Source: an uncultured Bacteroidaceae bacterium (GTDB lineage: Bacteria > Bacteroidota > Bacteroidia > Bacteroidales > Bacteroidaceae). Taken from it: a DNA stretch of 64,000 bases. Made by a program: the position numbers and the translations under genes. This document shows, piece by piece, positions 34,490-43,210 of the stretch. Each line of letters opens with the position of its first letter. Position 1 is the first letter of the stretch. Under the pieces are notes generated by a model, which saw nothing but the letters and a program-made list of their open reading frames with translations, was not told the origin of the DNA and ran no database searches. Location: the NCBI GenBank assembly GCA_904502235.1, contig CAJGDP010000008.1:1-64000 (forward strand), given 5' to 3'.

Positions 34490-35538
34490 AAAATATGCAG
34501 TTTTTGTAAATTACAATTGTGTTACATTTAGACTTTACAAAGTTAATCAACAAAAACAATACAAACAAATTGAAAAGAAAAATTATTTTCACACTCAAAA
34601 CAGACAATGTATTACATTTGTAACATAATACAAATTGACACAAAACAAATATACATGAGTCAACAAATCATCAATAAGAATCAAACCAGGAAAGCACAGC
34701 CAAAGACACCCTACCCGTATATTACATCATGTTTTACACAGTTAAATACTGATATACAATGAATTATTATTAATATAACGTCGTTTTTATACACATTTTT
34801 CACCATAACCGAGAAACGTCCTAAACAAAATTAAAGAAATACAATAACAAAAGACTCATAAAGCATTGATTTTAGCACAATTACCATACATAAGAATTTA
34901 TGCATAAAATATGTATATAAGTATAAACAATGTTCATAACCTATTGTTAATAACTGTATGGATGAATACAGACATTAGAAAGCACAATACAAACATCTGT
35001 ATACATTACATAATTAAACAATAAAAAAGACGGTGGTTATTTACAGAATACACAATACAAAACGAGAACAACTTACAATACTATATACAAATATAAACAA
35101 CAATATTATAGAAGAAATGTGTATATTTATAAAAATATACTTTTGTTTCTCTTGTTTTAACATATAAAACAGAGGACAAATACGAAATCCTTGCTATTTT
35201 TTAGAAAAATCGAACCACATAAAGGATTTAATGATTTTATTCGATTCTCACAAGGTTAAAATGCGCATAAAACATTGAAAAACAACACCATAAGTCAATA
35301 TTTAGGGTACAGGAATCGCTATAAAATAGAAAATCATCGAGAAAAAGATAAAAAAGACGTCTATACAAGAGTAACAGCAAGTAAAACTCTAGACGTAACA
35401 GCTGTTTAAAGAAAAGTGCCCTATTCCGCTAATTCATATTTTCAACTGCCTACCGAAAAAACACAGCATCTTGTTATACCGAGTGTAGCAAAGTATCTTG
35501 TTCGGGAAGACAAATTCAAGAATCTCTACACTATTATC
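34490..35538. other. AT-rich gene-poor region
   Basis: About 1 kb with no credible long ORF. Contains the regulator's promoter (minus strand, -7 at 34538-34545, TTTG at 34566-34569), TTACA/TGTAA motifs at 34505-34515 and 34612-34623, a plus-strand -7-like TACATTTG (34613-34620) before a 35-codon ORF (34655-34762), two DnaA-box-like sites (34732-34740 TTTTACACA, 34787-34795 TTATACACA), and an interrupted inverted repeat ACGTCTA/TAGACGT (35357-35363, 35390-35396). No function is assigned. Confidence 0.6.
34538..34569 (-). promoter_or_regulatory. promoter of the XRE-type regulator
   Basis: Minus strand TTTG (34569-34566), 20 bases, TAACTTTG (34545-34538). Half-sites TGTAA and TTACA lie just downstream. 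Confidence 0.6.
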
Positions 35539-35572
35539 AAAAAAAATACAACGAGCCGGAAAAACCGACCCG
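35539..35572 (-). terminator. terminator of the GH20 gene
   Basis: An 8-bp stem with two wobbles (35552-35559 with 35565-35572) and, on the minus strand, a run of eight T after it. Confidence 0.7.
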
Positions 35573-35605
35573 CTGTACGGAATATATAAATAATAAGCAG
35601 AAAAA

Positions 35606-37282
35606 TTACTTAAAAACGTGCTTGCCGTAATCTACGCCTTTCAGGCGATAATATACTTGTTCGCCTTGCAAACGCTTCAGGAAATCGTTATAATCGCGCT
35701 TATCTGCCGGCGACCAGCCAGCCTCTGCAACAGCTGCCAAACGTGGCAACATAAGATATTGCACCACTTCGGGTTCCTCTACCCATTCTGTCCAGAAATT
35801 GGCCTGAACACCCATATATTTGGACTGCAGCTCCTCGGGTACATTATTCATCGGCATGTAGCTATATACACGTTCAACTGTTTCATCGCCATATCCCTGA
35901 GAACGTGGCTCACTCTCCAACTTAGACTGTCTGCGGTTTATATAATAAGGTATCTGCGGAGACAGAATCGTATTCATTCCTCTTGTTGCAGCATCCTTTG
36001 CAGCACCATCGGCATAAATCCAAGCCATAATTGTTATATCATCACCAAGAGGCTCTGTGTTGCCATGCAATACCTCATTCCAGAATATAAGCTTACGTTG
36101 CTCCTCTGCAGGTTTCTGTGCAATATGATCCTTCAACTGCTTGTAGAAATATATCTGCAAGTCGCGGTAATTTGTTGAACCAATTTCCTTCAACAGTTCC
36201 TGACAATCGGTATTATGTTCCCACTTGTGTGTAGGACATTCGTCTCCACCAAGATGTATATAACCGAACGGGAACATCTCGGTAAGTTCGTCAATAACAT
36301 CCTTTGCAAACTGCACTGCCTGTGGATTGGCAACATTTATAACATCGCCCGATACACCCTGCCACAGCCAAACTTCGTGTTTGTTTTCAGGATCGCATGC
36401 AAGAAATTCGGGGTATGAAGCAACCGCAGCCTGCGAATGTCCAGGTATATCCACCTCGGGAACAATCTCTATGAAACGCTCCTTGGCATACTCCACCACC
36501 TCTTTTATATCTTCACGAGTATAGAAACCGCCATAACGGATTCCGTCGGGCTTTACATCGCCCCACGCACACACCTTACTGTCGCGCCATGCACCCACCT
36601 CGGTGAGTTTCGGATATTTCTTGATTTCGATACGCCAACCCTGGTCCTCTGTAAGGTGCCAATGAAAACGGTTCATCTTATAGGCTGCCATAACGTCAAT
36701 AATCTTCTTGACCTCCTCTTTGCCATAGAAATGACGGCCTTCATCGAGCATGAAACCACGCCATCCGAAACGCGGTTCATCGACAATAAACACTGCGGGA
36801 ACACTCCATTCCTCTACACTCTCATCACACACACCGGCCATAACATTGCGTGGCATCAGCTGCTTTAGCGTCTGGAACGCATAGAAGAAACCTGCAGGCG
36901 TTGCTGCTGCGATGTTTATTCTTTTCGGGGTAACAGATAGCCTATAAGCCTCTTTGCCCATATATTCATCAACATACAACACAACATGCGCATCTCCCTT
37001 CTTAGAGGATTCTTGCACATCCCAACCAAGGAACAGACCATCCTTCAGCCTATCCTTGACAAGTTTTACACCGGTTGTTTTCTTTATCTCCCTGACAAAA
37101 TTGTCCACAACAGCATCAACGCCTCTATCCTTTATTTCTGGATAACAAAGCACAACCTTACCATTGAAAGAAAACTCACCCTCCTCCACCTGCATTTCAG
37201 CCGGATGGGGAATTAGCGACAACTCCTGCGCGGTAACAGAAAGCGTTACCAAACAAAGCAAAAGAAACAACAGACGTTTCAT
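35606..37282 (-). CDS. beta-N-acetylhexosaminidase, GH20
   Basis: A 558-residue secreted glycosidase removing terminal GlcNAc/GalNAc from glycans. Signal peptide ends at TAQ (residues 1-19). An N-terminal GH20b domain (about 20-165) precedes the catalytic barrel with RGFMLDEGRHFY, HWHLTEDQGWRIEI and the acid pair Asp 347-Glu 348 in HLGGDECP. The cleaved protein probably acts in the periplasm or on the surface on host or bacterial glycans. It lies 13 bases after the upstream aminotransferase gene. Confidence 0.93.
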   Translation of the reverse strand: MKRLLFLLLCLVTLSVTAQELSLIPHPAEMQVEEGEFSFNGKVVLCYPEIKDRGVDAVVDNFVREIKKTTGVKLVKDRLKDGLFLGWDVQESSKKGDAHVVLYVDEYMGKEAYRLSVTPKRINIAAATPAGFFYAFQTLKQLMPRNVMAGVCDESVEEWSVPAVFIVDEPRFGWRGFMLDEGRHFYGKEEVKKIIDVMAAYKMNRFHWHLTEDQGWRIEIKKYPKLTEVGAWRDSKVCAWGDVKPDGIRYGGFYTREDIKEVVEYAKERFIEIVPEVDIPGHSQAAVASYPEFLACDPENKHEVWLWQGVSGDVINVANPQAVQFAKDVIDELTEMFPFGYIHLGGDECPTHKWEHNTDCQELLKEIGSTNYRDLQIYFYKQLKDHIAQKPAEEQRKLIFWNEVLHGNTEPLGDDITIMAWIYADGAAKDAATRGMNTILSPQIPYYINRRQSKLESEPRSQGYGDETVERVYSYMPMNNVPEELQSKYMGVQANFWTEWVEEPEVVQYLMLPRLAAVAEAGWSPADKRDYNDFLKRLQGEQVYYRLKGVDYGKHVFK

Positions 37283-37295
37283 ATATTATTAATTT

Positions 37296-38597
37296 TCAAT
37301 GTTTTTCATTAAATAATTTCAAGCGTTCCTCTAACAGAGCATAATGGTGTGGCTTTATATTGGAAGAGCAACCACGTATTCCATTGCGTGTTGCACCCGT
37401 TGTAGCAAGATCTATACCGCTTATACCATAATAAAGCAGTTCCTTCAGCAGCTCACCACCCGGCATATCCTTATAACCTATAGTAAAGAAGAAACCATTG
37501 CTGACAGGTTCTTCACCATCGGTATCGTAAACAACATCAAATCCGTTACGTTGCAATATATCCTTTATGCGGGCCGTACGCACAGCATATTCCTTAATAT
37601 CTGCCACAAAGTTATACTCACCATCACATGCAGCTTTGAGCATTGCAGCCATAGCACATTGCGCCGAGTGCGAAACACCCGAAGAGAACGAATAAAGGAA
37701 TGCGTAAGCAAATGCCGCACCAAAGCGTGGCATGCCATAACGCTCCTTCAAAGCATCGTAATGACGGGCAAACAATTTGTCAGAGATACATGCAAGAGCT
37801 ATTCGTTGCCCTGCATAGCTGAATATCTTTGACGCACTTATAAGAAGGATGTAATTGTCGGTATATTTTGACACGCTTGGCTGGAACGGTGACTCAAAAG
37901 GACGGCTCATATCCCGACGGAAGTCCATTGTCATATAGGCAAGGTCCTCAATGACAAGAACATCATATTTTGCCGACAAGCGTCCTATTATTTCAAGTTC
38001 CTCTGCGGTAAGTGTCATCCATGTAGGATTATTGGGCGACGAATAAAGAACTGCGCTGATATTGCCCTTTACGAAAAACTCTTCGAGTTTCTGCTCAAGA
38101 GCCTTGCCTCTGCAATCAGCAATATCGAACGAAGCAATCTTTACCCCTATTACATTTGCCTGTAACTTCTGCACCGGGAATCCGGGATCGATATAAAGCA
38201 CGGTATCACGTTTTTCGTCGAGCTGCGAAGCTATCATCAACGAAGCGAACGAAGCCTGCATCGAACCCACTGTCGGGATACATCCCTGCGGATTTATATC
38301 AGTATCGAGAAATGCCTTCACAAAACGCGATGCCTGTTCCTTGATTTCCGGTATACCGTCTATTATTGGATAAACCGATGCTACCCCACGCTGCAGAGCC
38401 TCACATTCAGCCTTTACACCTATCTCTGATGGCGGCAACCCGGGAACACCCATTTCAAAATGCACATATTCGATGCCGGTACGCGCCTCTACGGCACGTA
38501 CCACAGCACCAATCTGTCTGATAGAAGCAGAGCGGATATCCTCAATTTCGAGTTCTTTTACGATTGAGTCTATTAGTTCTGAATTTACTATACACAT
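37296..38597 (-). CDS. PLP-dependent aminotransferase, class I/II
   Basis: A 433-residue fold-type I enzyme. PLP contacts are SSPNNPTW, VIEDLAYMTMDF and the Schiff-base Lys in LISASKIFSYAGQR. Substrate unclear; the VPGLPPSEIGVKAECEALQRG start and the lack of NIGxPD differ from typical AspC. I start at the ATG 38597; an in-frame TTG at 38627 adds ten residues. It stands 13 bases upstream of the GH20 gene, so the two may be one operon, a possible link to amino-sugar use. Confidence 0.8.
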   Translation of the reverse strand: MCIVNSELIDSIVKELEIEDIRSASIRQIGAVVRAVEARTGIEYVHFEMGVPGLPPSEIGVKAECEALQRGVASVYPIIDGIPEIKEQASRFVKAFLDTDINPQGCIPTVGSMQASFASLMIASQLDEKRDTVLYIDPGFPVQKLQANVIGVKIASFDIADCRGKALEQKLEEFFVKGNISAVLYSSPNNPTWMTLTAEELEIIGRLSAKYDVLVIEDLAYMTMDFRRDMSRPFESPFQPSVSKYTDNYILLISASKIFSYAGQRIALACISDKLFARHYDALKERYGMPRFGAAFAYAFLYSFSSGVSHSAQCAMAAMLKAACDGEYNFVADIKEYAVRTARIKDILQRNGFDVVYDTDGEEPVSNGFFFTIGYKDMPGGELLKELLYYGISGIDLATTGATRNGIRGCSSNIKPHHYALLEERLKLFNEKH

Positions 38598-38723
38598 TTC
38601 TGATAGGTTTTCTACGTACACCGGCAAGAACTTTCTTCGCTGTTCGAGAAATGCTCTTTCCTTTTTTCTTATACAAGTAAAAAAGCAACAACGGTATCAT
38701 TGCAGTAACTTTACAACAGGAAT

Positions 38724-40421
38724 TTAATCTTCCATCAATTTGCGATAACGCACCTTCTTGGGCTCTTCGATTCCAAGACGACGCATCTTGTTCTCCTCGT
38801 AGTCAGAGTATGAACCCTCGAACGAGAATACATTTCCATCACCCTCGAAAGCAATGATGTGAGTACAGATACGGTCAAGGAACCAACGGTCGTGGCTGAT
38901 TACCACAGCGCAACCTGCAAAATTCTCAAGACCTTCCTCAAGGGCACGCAATGTGTTCACGTCGATATCATTGGTAGGCTCGTCGAGAAGAAGCACGTTA
39001 CCACCCTCTTTAAGAGCCATAGCAAGGTGCAGACGGTTACGCTCACCACCAGAGAGCACACCACATTTCTTCTCCTGGTCGGCACCGGTGAAGTTGAAGC
39101 GCGACAGATATGCACGGACATTCACCTCCTTACCGCCCAAACGCATGAGCTCATTGCCCTGGCTCATTACCTCGTAAACAGTCTTGTCGGCAACAATATC
39201 CTTGTGATTCTGGTCTACGTATGCAATCTTCACTGTTTCACCGACCTCGAATGTACCCTCATCGGCAGTCTCGAGTCCCATAATCATACGGAAAAGAGTT
39301 GTCTTACCTGCACCGTTAGGACCAATCACACCCACAATGCCGTTAGGAGGCAACATAAAGTTAAGGTTGCTGAACAGATGCTTGCTACCGAATGACTTGC
39401 CGATATTCTCGGCGTTGATAACCTTGTTACCGAGGCGAGGACCATTCGGAATAAAGATTTCTAGTTTCTCCTCACGCTCCTTCTGGTCTTCGTTAAGCAT
39501 TCGCTCGTATGAGTTAAGACGTGCCTTACCCTTTGCCTGACGTGCCTTTGGCGACATACGTACCCACTCAAGCTCGCGCTCAAGAGTCTTACGTCGCTTG
39601 CTTGCACTCTTCTCCTCCTGCTCCATACGCTTGGTCTTCTGGTCGAGCCAAGAAGAGTAGTTACCCTGCCAGGGAATACCCTCGCCACGGTCGAGTTCAA
39701 GAATCCAGCCAGCCACGTCATCAAGGAAGTAACGGTCGTGAGTTACAGCGATAACTGTACCCTCGTACTGGTTTAGGTGCTGCTCCAGCCAGTCGATGCT
39801 CTCTGCATCAAGATGGTTGGTAGGCTCATCGAGGAGCAATACATCGGGCTTCTGCAACAAAAGACGGCAAAGAGCCACACGACGACGCTCACCACCCGAC
39901 AAGTGGTCAACAAGTTCATCGGGAGCAGGACAACGCAAAGCAGCCATAGCACGCTCAAGTTTGCTGTCGAGATTCCATGCATCGGTAGCATCGATGATAT
40001 CCTGCAACTCTGCCTGACGGGCAAAAAGCTGGTTCATCTTATCCTCATCCTCATAATATTCGGGCAAGCCGAACTTCATGTTTATCTCCTCATATTCTGC
40101 AAGAGCGTCAACTGTTGCCTGAACACCCTCCTTAACGCAGTCCATAACGGTTTTACCGTCCTGCAAATGAGGTTCCTGTGGCAGATAACCCACAGTGTAT
40201 CCGGGCGACCACACGACATTACCCTGATAATCATTGTCAAGACCGGCAATGATTTTCATAAGTGTAGACTTACCCGCACCGTTCATACCCACGATACCGA
40301 TTTTTGCACCGTAGAAGAACGATAGATAAATATTCTTAAGTACCTGTTTATTGGTTTGCTTGATTGTCTTACTCAAGTCAACCATTGAAAAAATAATCTT
40401 CTTGTCGTCAACTGTTGCCAT
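38724..40421 (-). CDS. ettA: energy-dependent translational throttle protein EttA (ABC-F)
   Basis: A 565-residue ABC-F protein with two ATPase domains and no membrane part. Walker A boxes GMNGAGKS (45-52) and GPNGAGKT, signatures LSGGERRR and LSGGERNR, and Walker B LLLDEPTNHLD and LLLDEPTNDID. The linker between the domains (about 250-315) is the charged PtIM helix, and the tail KKVRYRKLMED is as in EttA. It binds the ribosomal E site and couples translation to the ATP/ADP ratio. Confidence 0.95.
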   Translation of the reverse strand: MATVDDKKIIFSMVDLSKTIKQTNKQVLKNIYLSFFYGAKIGIVGMNGAGKSTLMKIIAGLDNDYQGNVVWSPGYTVGYLPQEPHLQDGKTVMDCVKEGVQATVDALAEYEEINMKFGLPEYYEDEDKMNQLFARQAELQDIIDATDAWNLDSKLERAMAALRCPAPDELVDHLSGGERRRVALCRLLLQKPDVLLLDEPTNHLDAESIDWLEQHLNQYEGTVIAVTHDRYFLDDVAGWILELDRGEGIPWQGNYSSWLDQKTKRMEQEEKSASKRRKTLERELEWVRMSPKARQAKGKARLNSYERMLNEDQKEREEKLEIFIPNGPRLGNKVINAENIGKSFGSKHLFSNLNFMLPPNGIVGVIGPNGAGKTTLFRMIMGLETADEGTFEVGETVKIAYVDQNHKDIVADKTVYEVMSQGNELMRLGGKEVNVRAYLSRFNFTGADQEKKCGVLSGGERNRLHLAMALKEGGNVLLLDEPTNDIDVNTLRALEEGLENFAGCAVVISHDRWFLDRICTHIIAFEGDGNVFSFEGSYSDYEENKMRRLGIEEPKKVRYRKLMED

Positions 40422-40463
40422 ATATTATTAATTTATGTTTTTACATTATATTTAAATATTTTG

Positions 40464-40471
40464 CGAATATA
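40464..40471 (-). promoter_or_regulatory. -7 promoter element of ettA
   Basis: Minus strand reads TATATTCG, 42 bases before the ATG. Confidence 0.45.
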
Positions 40472-40618
40472 GTAAAAATCGGGCAAAAATCCCTTAAAAC
40501 AGCCCATAAATAACACTGCAGAGATACAATATTGAATAAAAACGACTCAAAATCTTACAAAATCATAAGAGATGCATATAAAAGCACTTTTTTGAAACAC
40601 CTTTTGAAAAAGAATCGT

Positions 40619-40626
40619 TATATTTG
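40619..40626 (+). promoter_or_regulatory. -7 promoter element of the patatin-barrel gene
   Basis: TATATTTG, 26 bases before the ATG. Confidence 0.55.
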
Positions 40627-40652
40627 AGGTAAATCAGCCAACCGCCCCTTGT

Positions 40653-42938
40653 ATGAAAAGAATTGCACCATACATCCTGATTCTGCTCATTGTACCCGCC
40701 CTTCTGTATTCACAACAGAAGGTGGGATTGGTGATGAGTGGCGGTGGCGCAAGAGGCTTGGCACATATAGGCGTAATAAAAGCTCTTGAAGAGAACAACA
40801 TCCCCATAGACTATGTAGCCGGAACATCAATGGGAGCAATTGTCGCCGCACTCTATTCAATGGGATATACCCCCGAGGAGATGATTGCCGTTATGAAAAG
40901 CGAAGACTTCCAACGCTGGTATACAGGAACTCCCGACCGCGATTACATGTACTATTTCAAGAAAAGCAAGGAGGTTCCCGATATATTCAGCATACACTTT
41001 TCATTCAAAGACTCGTTGCGAATAATACCGCCACAGGCAAACCTGGTGAATGCAACACCCATGAATCTTGGTTTCCTTGAGATATTCTCGGGAAGCACAG
41101 CCGCATGTAAAGAGGATTTCAACAACCTTATGGTACCCTTCCGTTGTGTAGCATCGGACATTTATAACAAAAAAGAGATTATATTCTCAAAAGGCGACCT
41201 CGGAGATGCCGTACGCGCTTCAATGACCTATCCTTTCTTTTTCCGCCCCATTAAAGTCGACAGTATACTCATGTACGATGGCGGACTATACAACAATTTC
41301 CCAAGCGATGTGATGCAGAAGGATTTCAATCCCGACATAATTATAGGAAGCATAGTTAGCAACAACCCTTCGGCACCCGAAGAGAACGACATAATGAGCC
41401 AGTTGGAAAATCTGGTAATGACACAGAGCGACTACACCCTGCCGTCGGACAAAGGAATACTTATAAACATGCATGTAAAAGGTGTAAGTCTGCTCGATTT
41501 CCATAAGATAGACAACGTAACAAAATTGGGTTACAACCACACCTTGCAGATGATTGATTCCATAAAGCAACGTATCCCTACAAGACTGCCAAGCGATATC
41601 CTTGCACGGCGCAGAGCCGAATTCAAACAACGCATACCCGAAATGAAATTCAACAAGGTGGTGGTACACGGAATAGAAAAAGAGAAGGAGACAGCCATAT
41701 CAAAAGAGTTTCAGAAAGAAGACGAACCGTTCACATACGACAGATGCAAGAGAGGTTACTACAGCCTTGTATCGAGCGATATTATAGAAAATGTGGTCCC
41801 CCGTGCAAAGTACAATGAGCAGGACAGCGCATACGCCCTGCATCTGGACGTATCAATAAATCCGCCATTCACATTGAAGATGGGTGCCGGATTGTCCACC
41901 GACATTTCCAACCAGATATATTTCGGTCTGCACTACCGCAATTTAAAAAGACACTCTAAAGAATTCATAATCGACGGGCAACTGGGCAAGGTATATAACA
42001 ATGTAGAGGCATCGGGACGGATTGATTTCCATGGCGAGATACCCATGTCGCTTAAATTCATAGGGTCATACTCCACCATCGACTATTACAACATGCGATA
42101 TCTGTTCTCAAAGAAGAATTCAATAGCCCTGAACCAAAGCAGAGAGGTTTTTGCAAAAATAAAGATGGTACTACCCTTTCTGAATCGCAAAAAATCCGAG
42201 ATAGGCATAGGTATTGCCGACATAAAGGACGAATACATGCCCTCGGGCATTGTAAATCTCGAAAACCCCGAATTCGACAGAAACCGCTCGAACCTGTTCA
42301 GCAGTTTTTTGCGCCTCGAAGGGAACACCCTCAATGCCAAGATATTCCCTACTGCCGGTAAATACGAACTTCTGTCGGCGCATTTCCTTATAGGCACAGA
42401 GAACTATAAAGAAGCAACAGACATTGAGAGCAACAGCCAAAACCGTTCGTGGTTGCAGATCTGCTACACCCGTCGCGACCATTTCAAGATAGCATCATCG
42501 CTCACCATAGGCACATATCTGCAGTTATACTACTCCACACGCCGCCTCTCCAAAAGCTATCAGGCAACCATGATGCAGGCAGGTGCATTCACGCCCACAC
42601 TGACAGGACTTTTCAATTACGACCCCAAATTCCGTGCCAACCAATATATAGCCGGAGGCGTAATCCCGATAATAAAAATAAACAATTTCATCCAGATACG
42701 CCCAGCCTTCTATGCTTTTGTACCATATAGAGCAATATTGGAGAACCCCGACGGAACTGCCGGATACAGCAAAAGAAGATTCGACACTTTTGAATACATA
42801 GCAGATATTACTGCCGTGGCACGACTGTCGAACATATCAGTCAGTGTCTTTGCAAATTACTACAGTTCACACAAGACAAACGTCAATTTCGGACTCACTT
42901 TAGGTTGGTTTATGTTCAATGAGAGGTTCATTGAATAA
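40653..42938 (+). CDS. patatin fused to an Omp85 barrel (type Vd autotransporter-like)
   Basis: A 761-residue protein with a signal peptide (first ~20 residues). Residues ~25-310 form a patatin lipase: GGGARG (30-35), nucleophile Ser 59 in GTSMG, Asp 209 in DGG. Then a single POTRA-like region (about 335-395) and a 16-strand Omp85-type barrel (about 405-761). This order is that of PlpD, the type Vd autotransporters, where the lipase passes or is held at the outer surface through its own barrel. Target lipid is unknown. Ends with Phe-Ile-Glu rather than a terminal aromatic residue. Confidence 0.88.
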   Translation: MKRIAPYILILLIVPALLYSQQKVGLVMSGGGARGLAHIGVIKALEENNIPIDYVAGTSMGAIVAALYSMGYTPEEMIAVMKSEDFQRWYTGTPDRDYMYYFKKSKEVPDIFSIHFSFKDSLRIIPPQANLVNATPMNLGFLEIFSGSTAACKEDFNNLMVPFRCVASDIYNKKEIIFSKGDLGDAVRASMTYPFFFRPIKVDSILMYDGGLYNNFPSDVMQKDFNPDIIIGSIVSNNPSAPEENDIMSQLENLVMTQSDYTLPSDKGILINMHVKGVSLLDFHKIDNVTKLGYNHTLQMIDSIKQRIPTRLPSDILARRRAEFKQRIPEMKFNKVVVHGIEKEKETAISKEFQKEDEPFTYDRCKRGYYSLVSSDIIENVVPRAKYNEQDSAYALHLDVSINPPFTLKMGAGLSTDISNQIYFGLHYRNLKRHSKEFIIDGQLGKVYNNVEASGRIDFHGEIPMSLKFIGSYSTIDYYNMRYLFSKKNSIALNQSREVFAKIKMVLPFLNRKKSEIGIGIADIKDEYMPSGIVNLENPEFDRNRSNLFSSFLRLEGNTLNAKIFPTAGKYELLSAHFLIGTENYKEATDIESNSQNRSWLQICYTRRDHFKIASSLTIGTYLQLYYSTRRLSKSYQATMMQAGAFTPTLTGLFNYDPKFRANQYIAGGVIPIIKINNFIQIRPAFYAFVPYRAILENPDGTAGYSKRRFDTFEYIADITAVARLSNISVSVFANYYSSHKTNVNFGLTLGWFMFNERFIE

Positions 42939-42986
42939 GAAAAATCAAAAAAAATGCTTTTTTTCGAAAAAAAATTCATCAAAAGT

Positions 42987-43017
42987 TTTGCAGGTATAAA
43001 AAAAAGCTATACCTTTG
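42987..43017 (+). promoter_or_regulatory. consensus promoter of the tRNA-Arg gene
   Basis: TTTG (42987-42990), 19 bases, TACCTTTG (43010-43017): a full match to the Bacteroidetes consensus, 22 bases before the tRNA. Confidence 0.85.
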
Positions 43018-43039
43018 CAACGTCAAACAAAAACAACAC

Positions 43040-43113
43040 GGTCTCGTAGCTCAACTGAATAGAGCATCTGACTACGGATCAGAAGGTTACAGGTTTGAAT
43101 CCTGTCGAGATCA
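43040..43113 (+). tRNA. tRNA-Arg (anticodon ACG)
   Basis: 74 bases fold as a full cloverleaf: acceptor GGTCTCG/CGAGATC (one G-T pair), D stem GCTC/GAGC, anticodon stem TCTGA/TCAGA with loop CTACGGA (anticodon ACG), T stem ACAGG/CCTGT with TTTGAAT loop. The CCA end is not encoded. A34 should be changed to inosine by TadA to read CGU, CGC and CGA. The gene stands alone. Confidence 0.95.
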
Positions 43114-43117
43114 CTTG

Positions 43118-43149
43118 AAAAAGCAGTTACAAAAAAGTAACTGCTTTTT
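43118..43149 (+). terminator. terminator of the tRNA-Arg gene
   Basis: AAAAAGCAGTTAC/GTAACTGCTTTTT (13-bp arms) around A6, followed by C and TTTTTT. Confidence 0.9.
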
Positions 43150-43210
43150 CTTTTTTACATACAATATTTATTATTTTTGCATTCCATAACAAAACAAACA
43201 ATACAAAATA

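Noticed and set aside
34732..34795. Two DnaA-box-like sites as a sign of a replication origin.
   Set aside because: Two matches in 1 kb of 70% AT DNA are weak evidence, dnaA is not near, and gene orientation does not switch here. Left as an open point in the findings.
38598..38723. A promoter for the aminotransferase-GH20 pair.
   Set aside because: No TAnnTTTG/TTCG element was found on the minus strand in this gap, so none is claimed.
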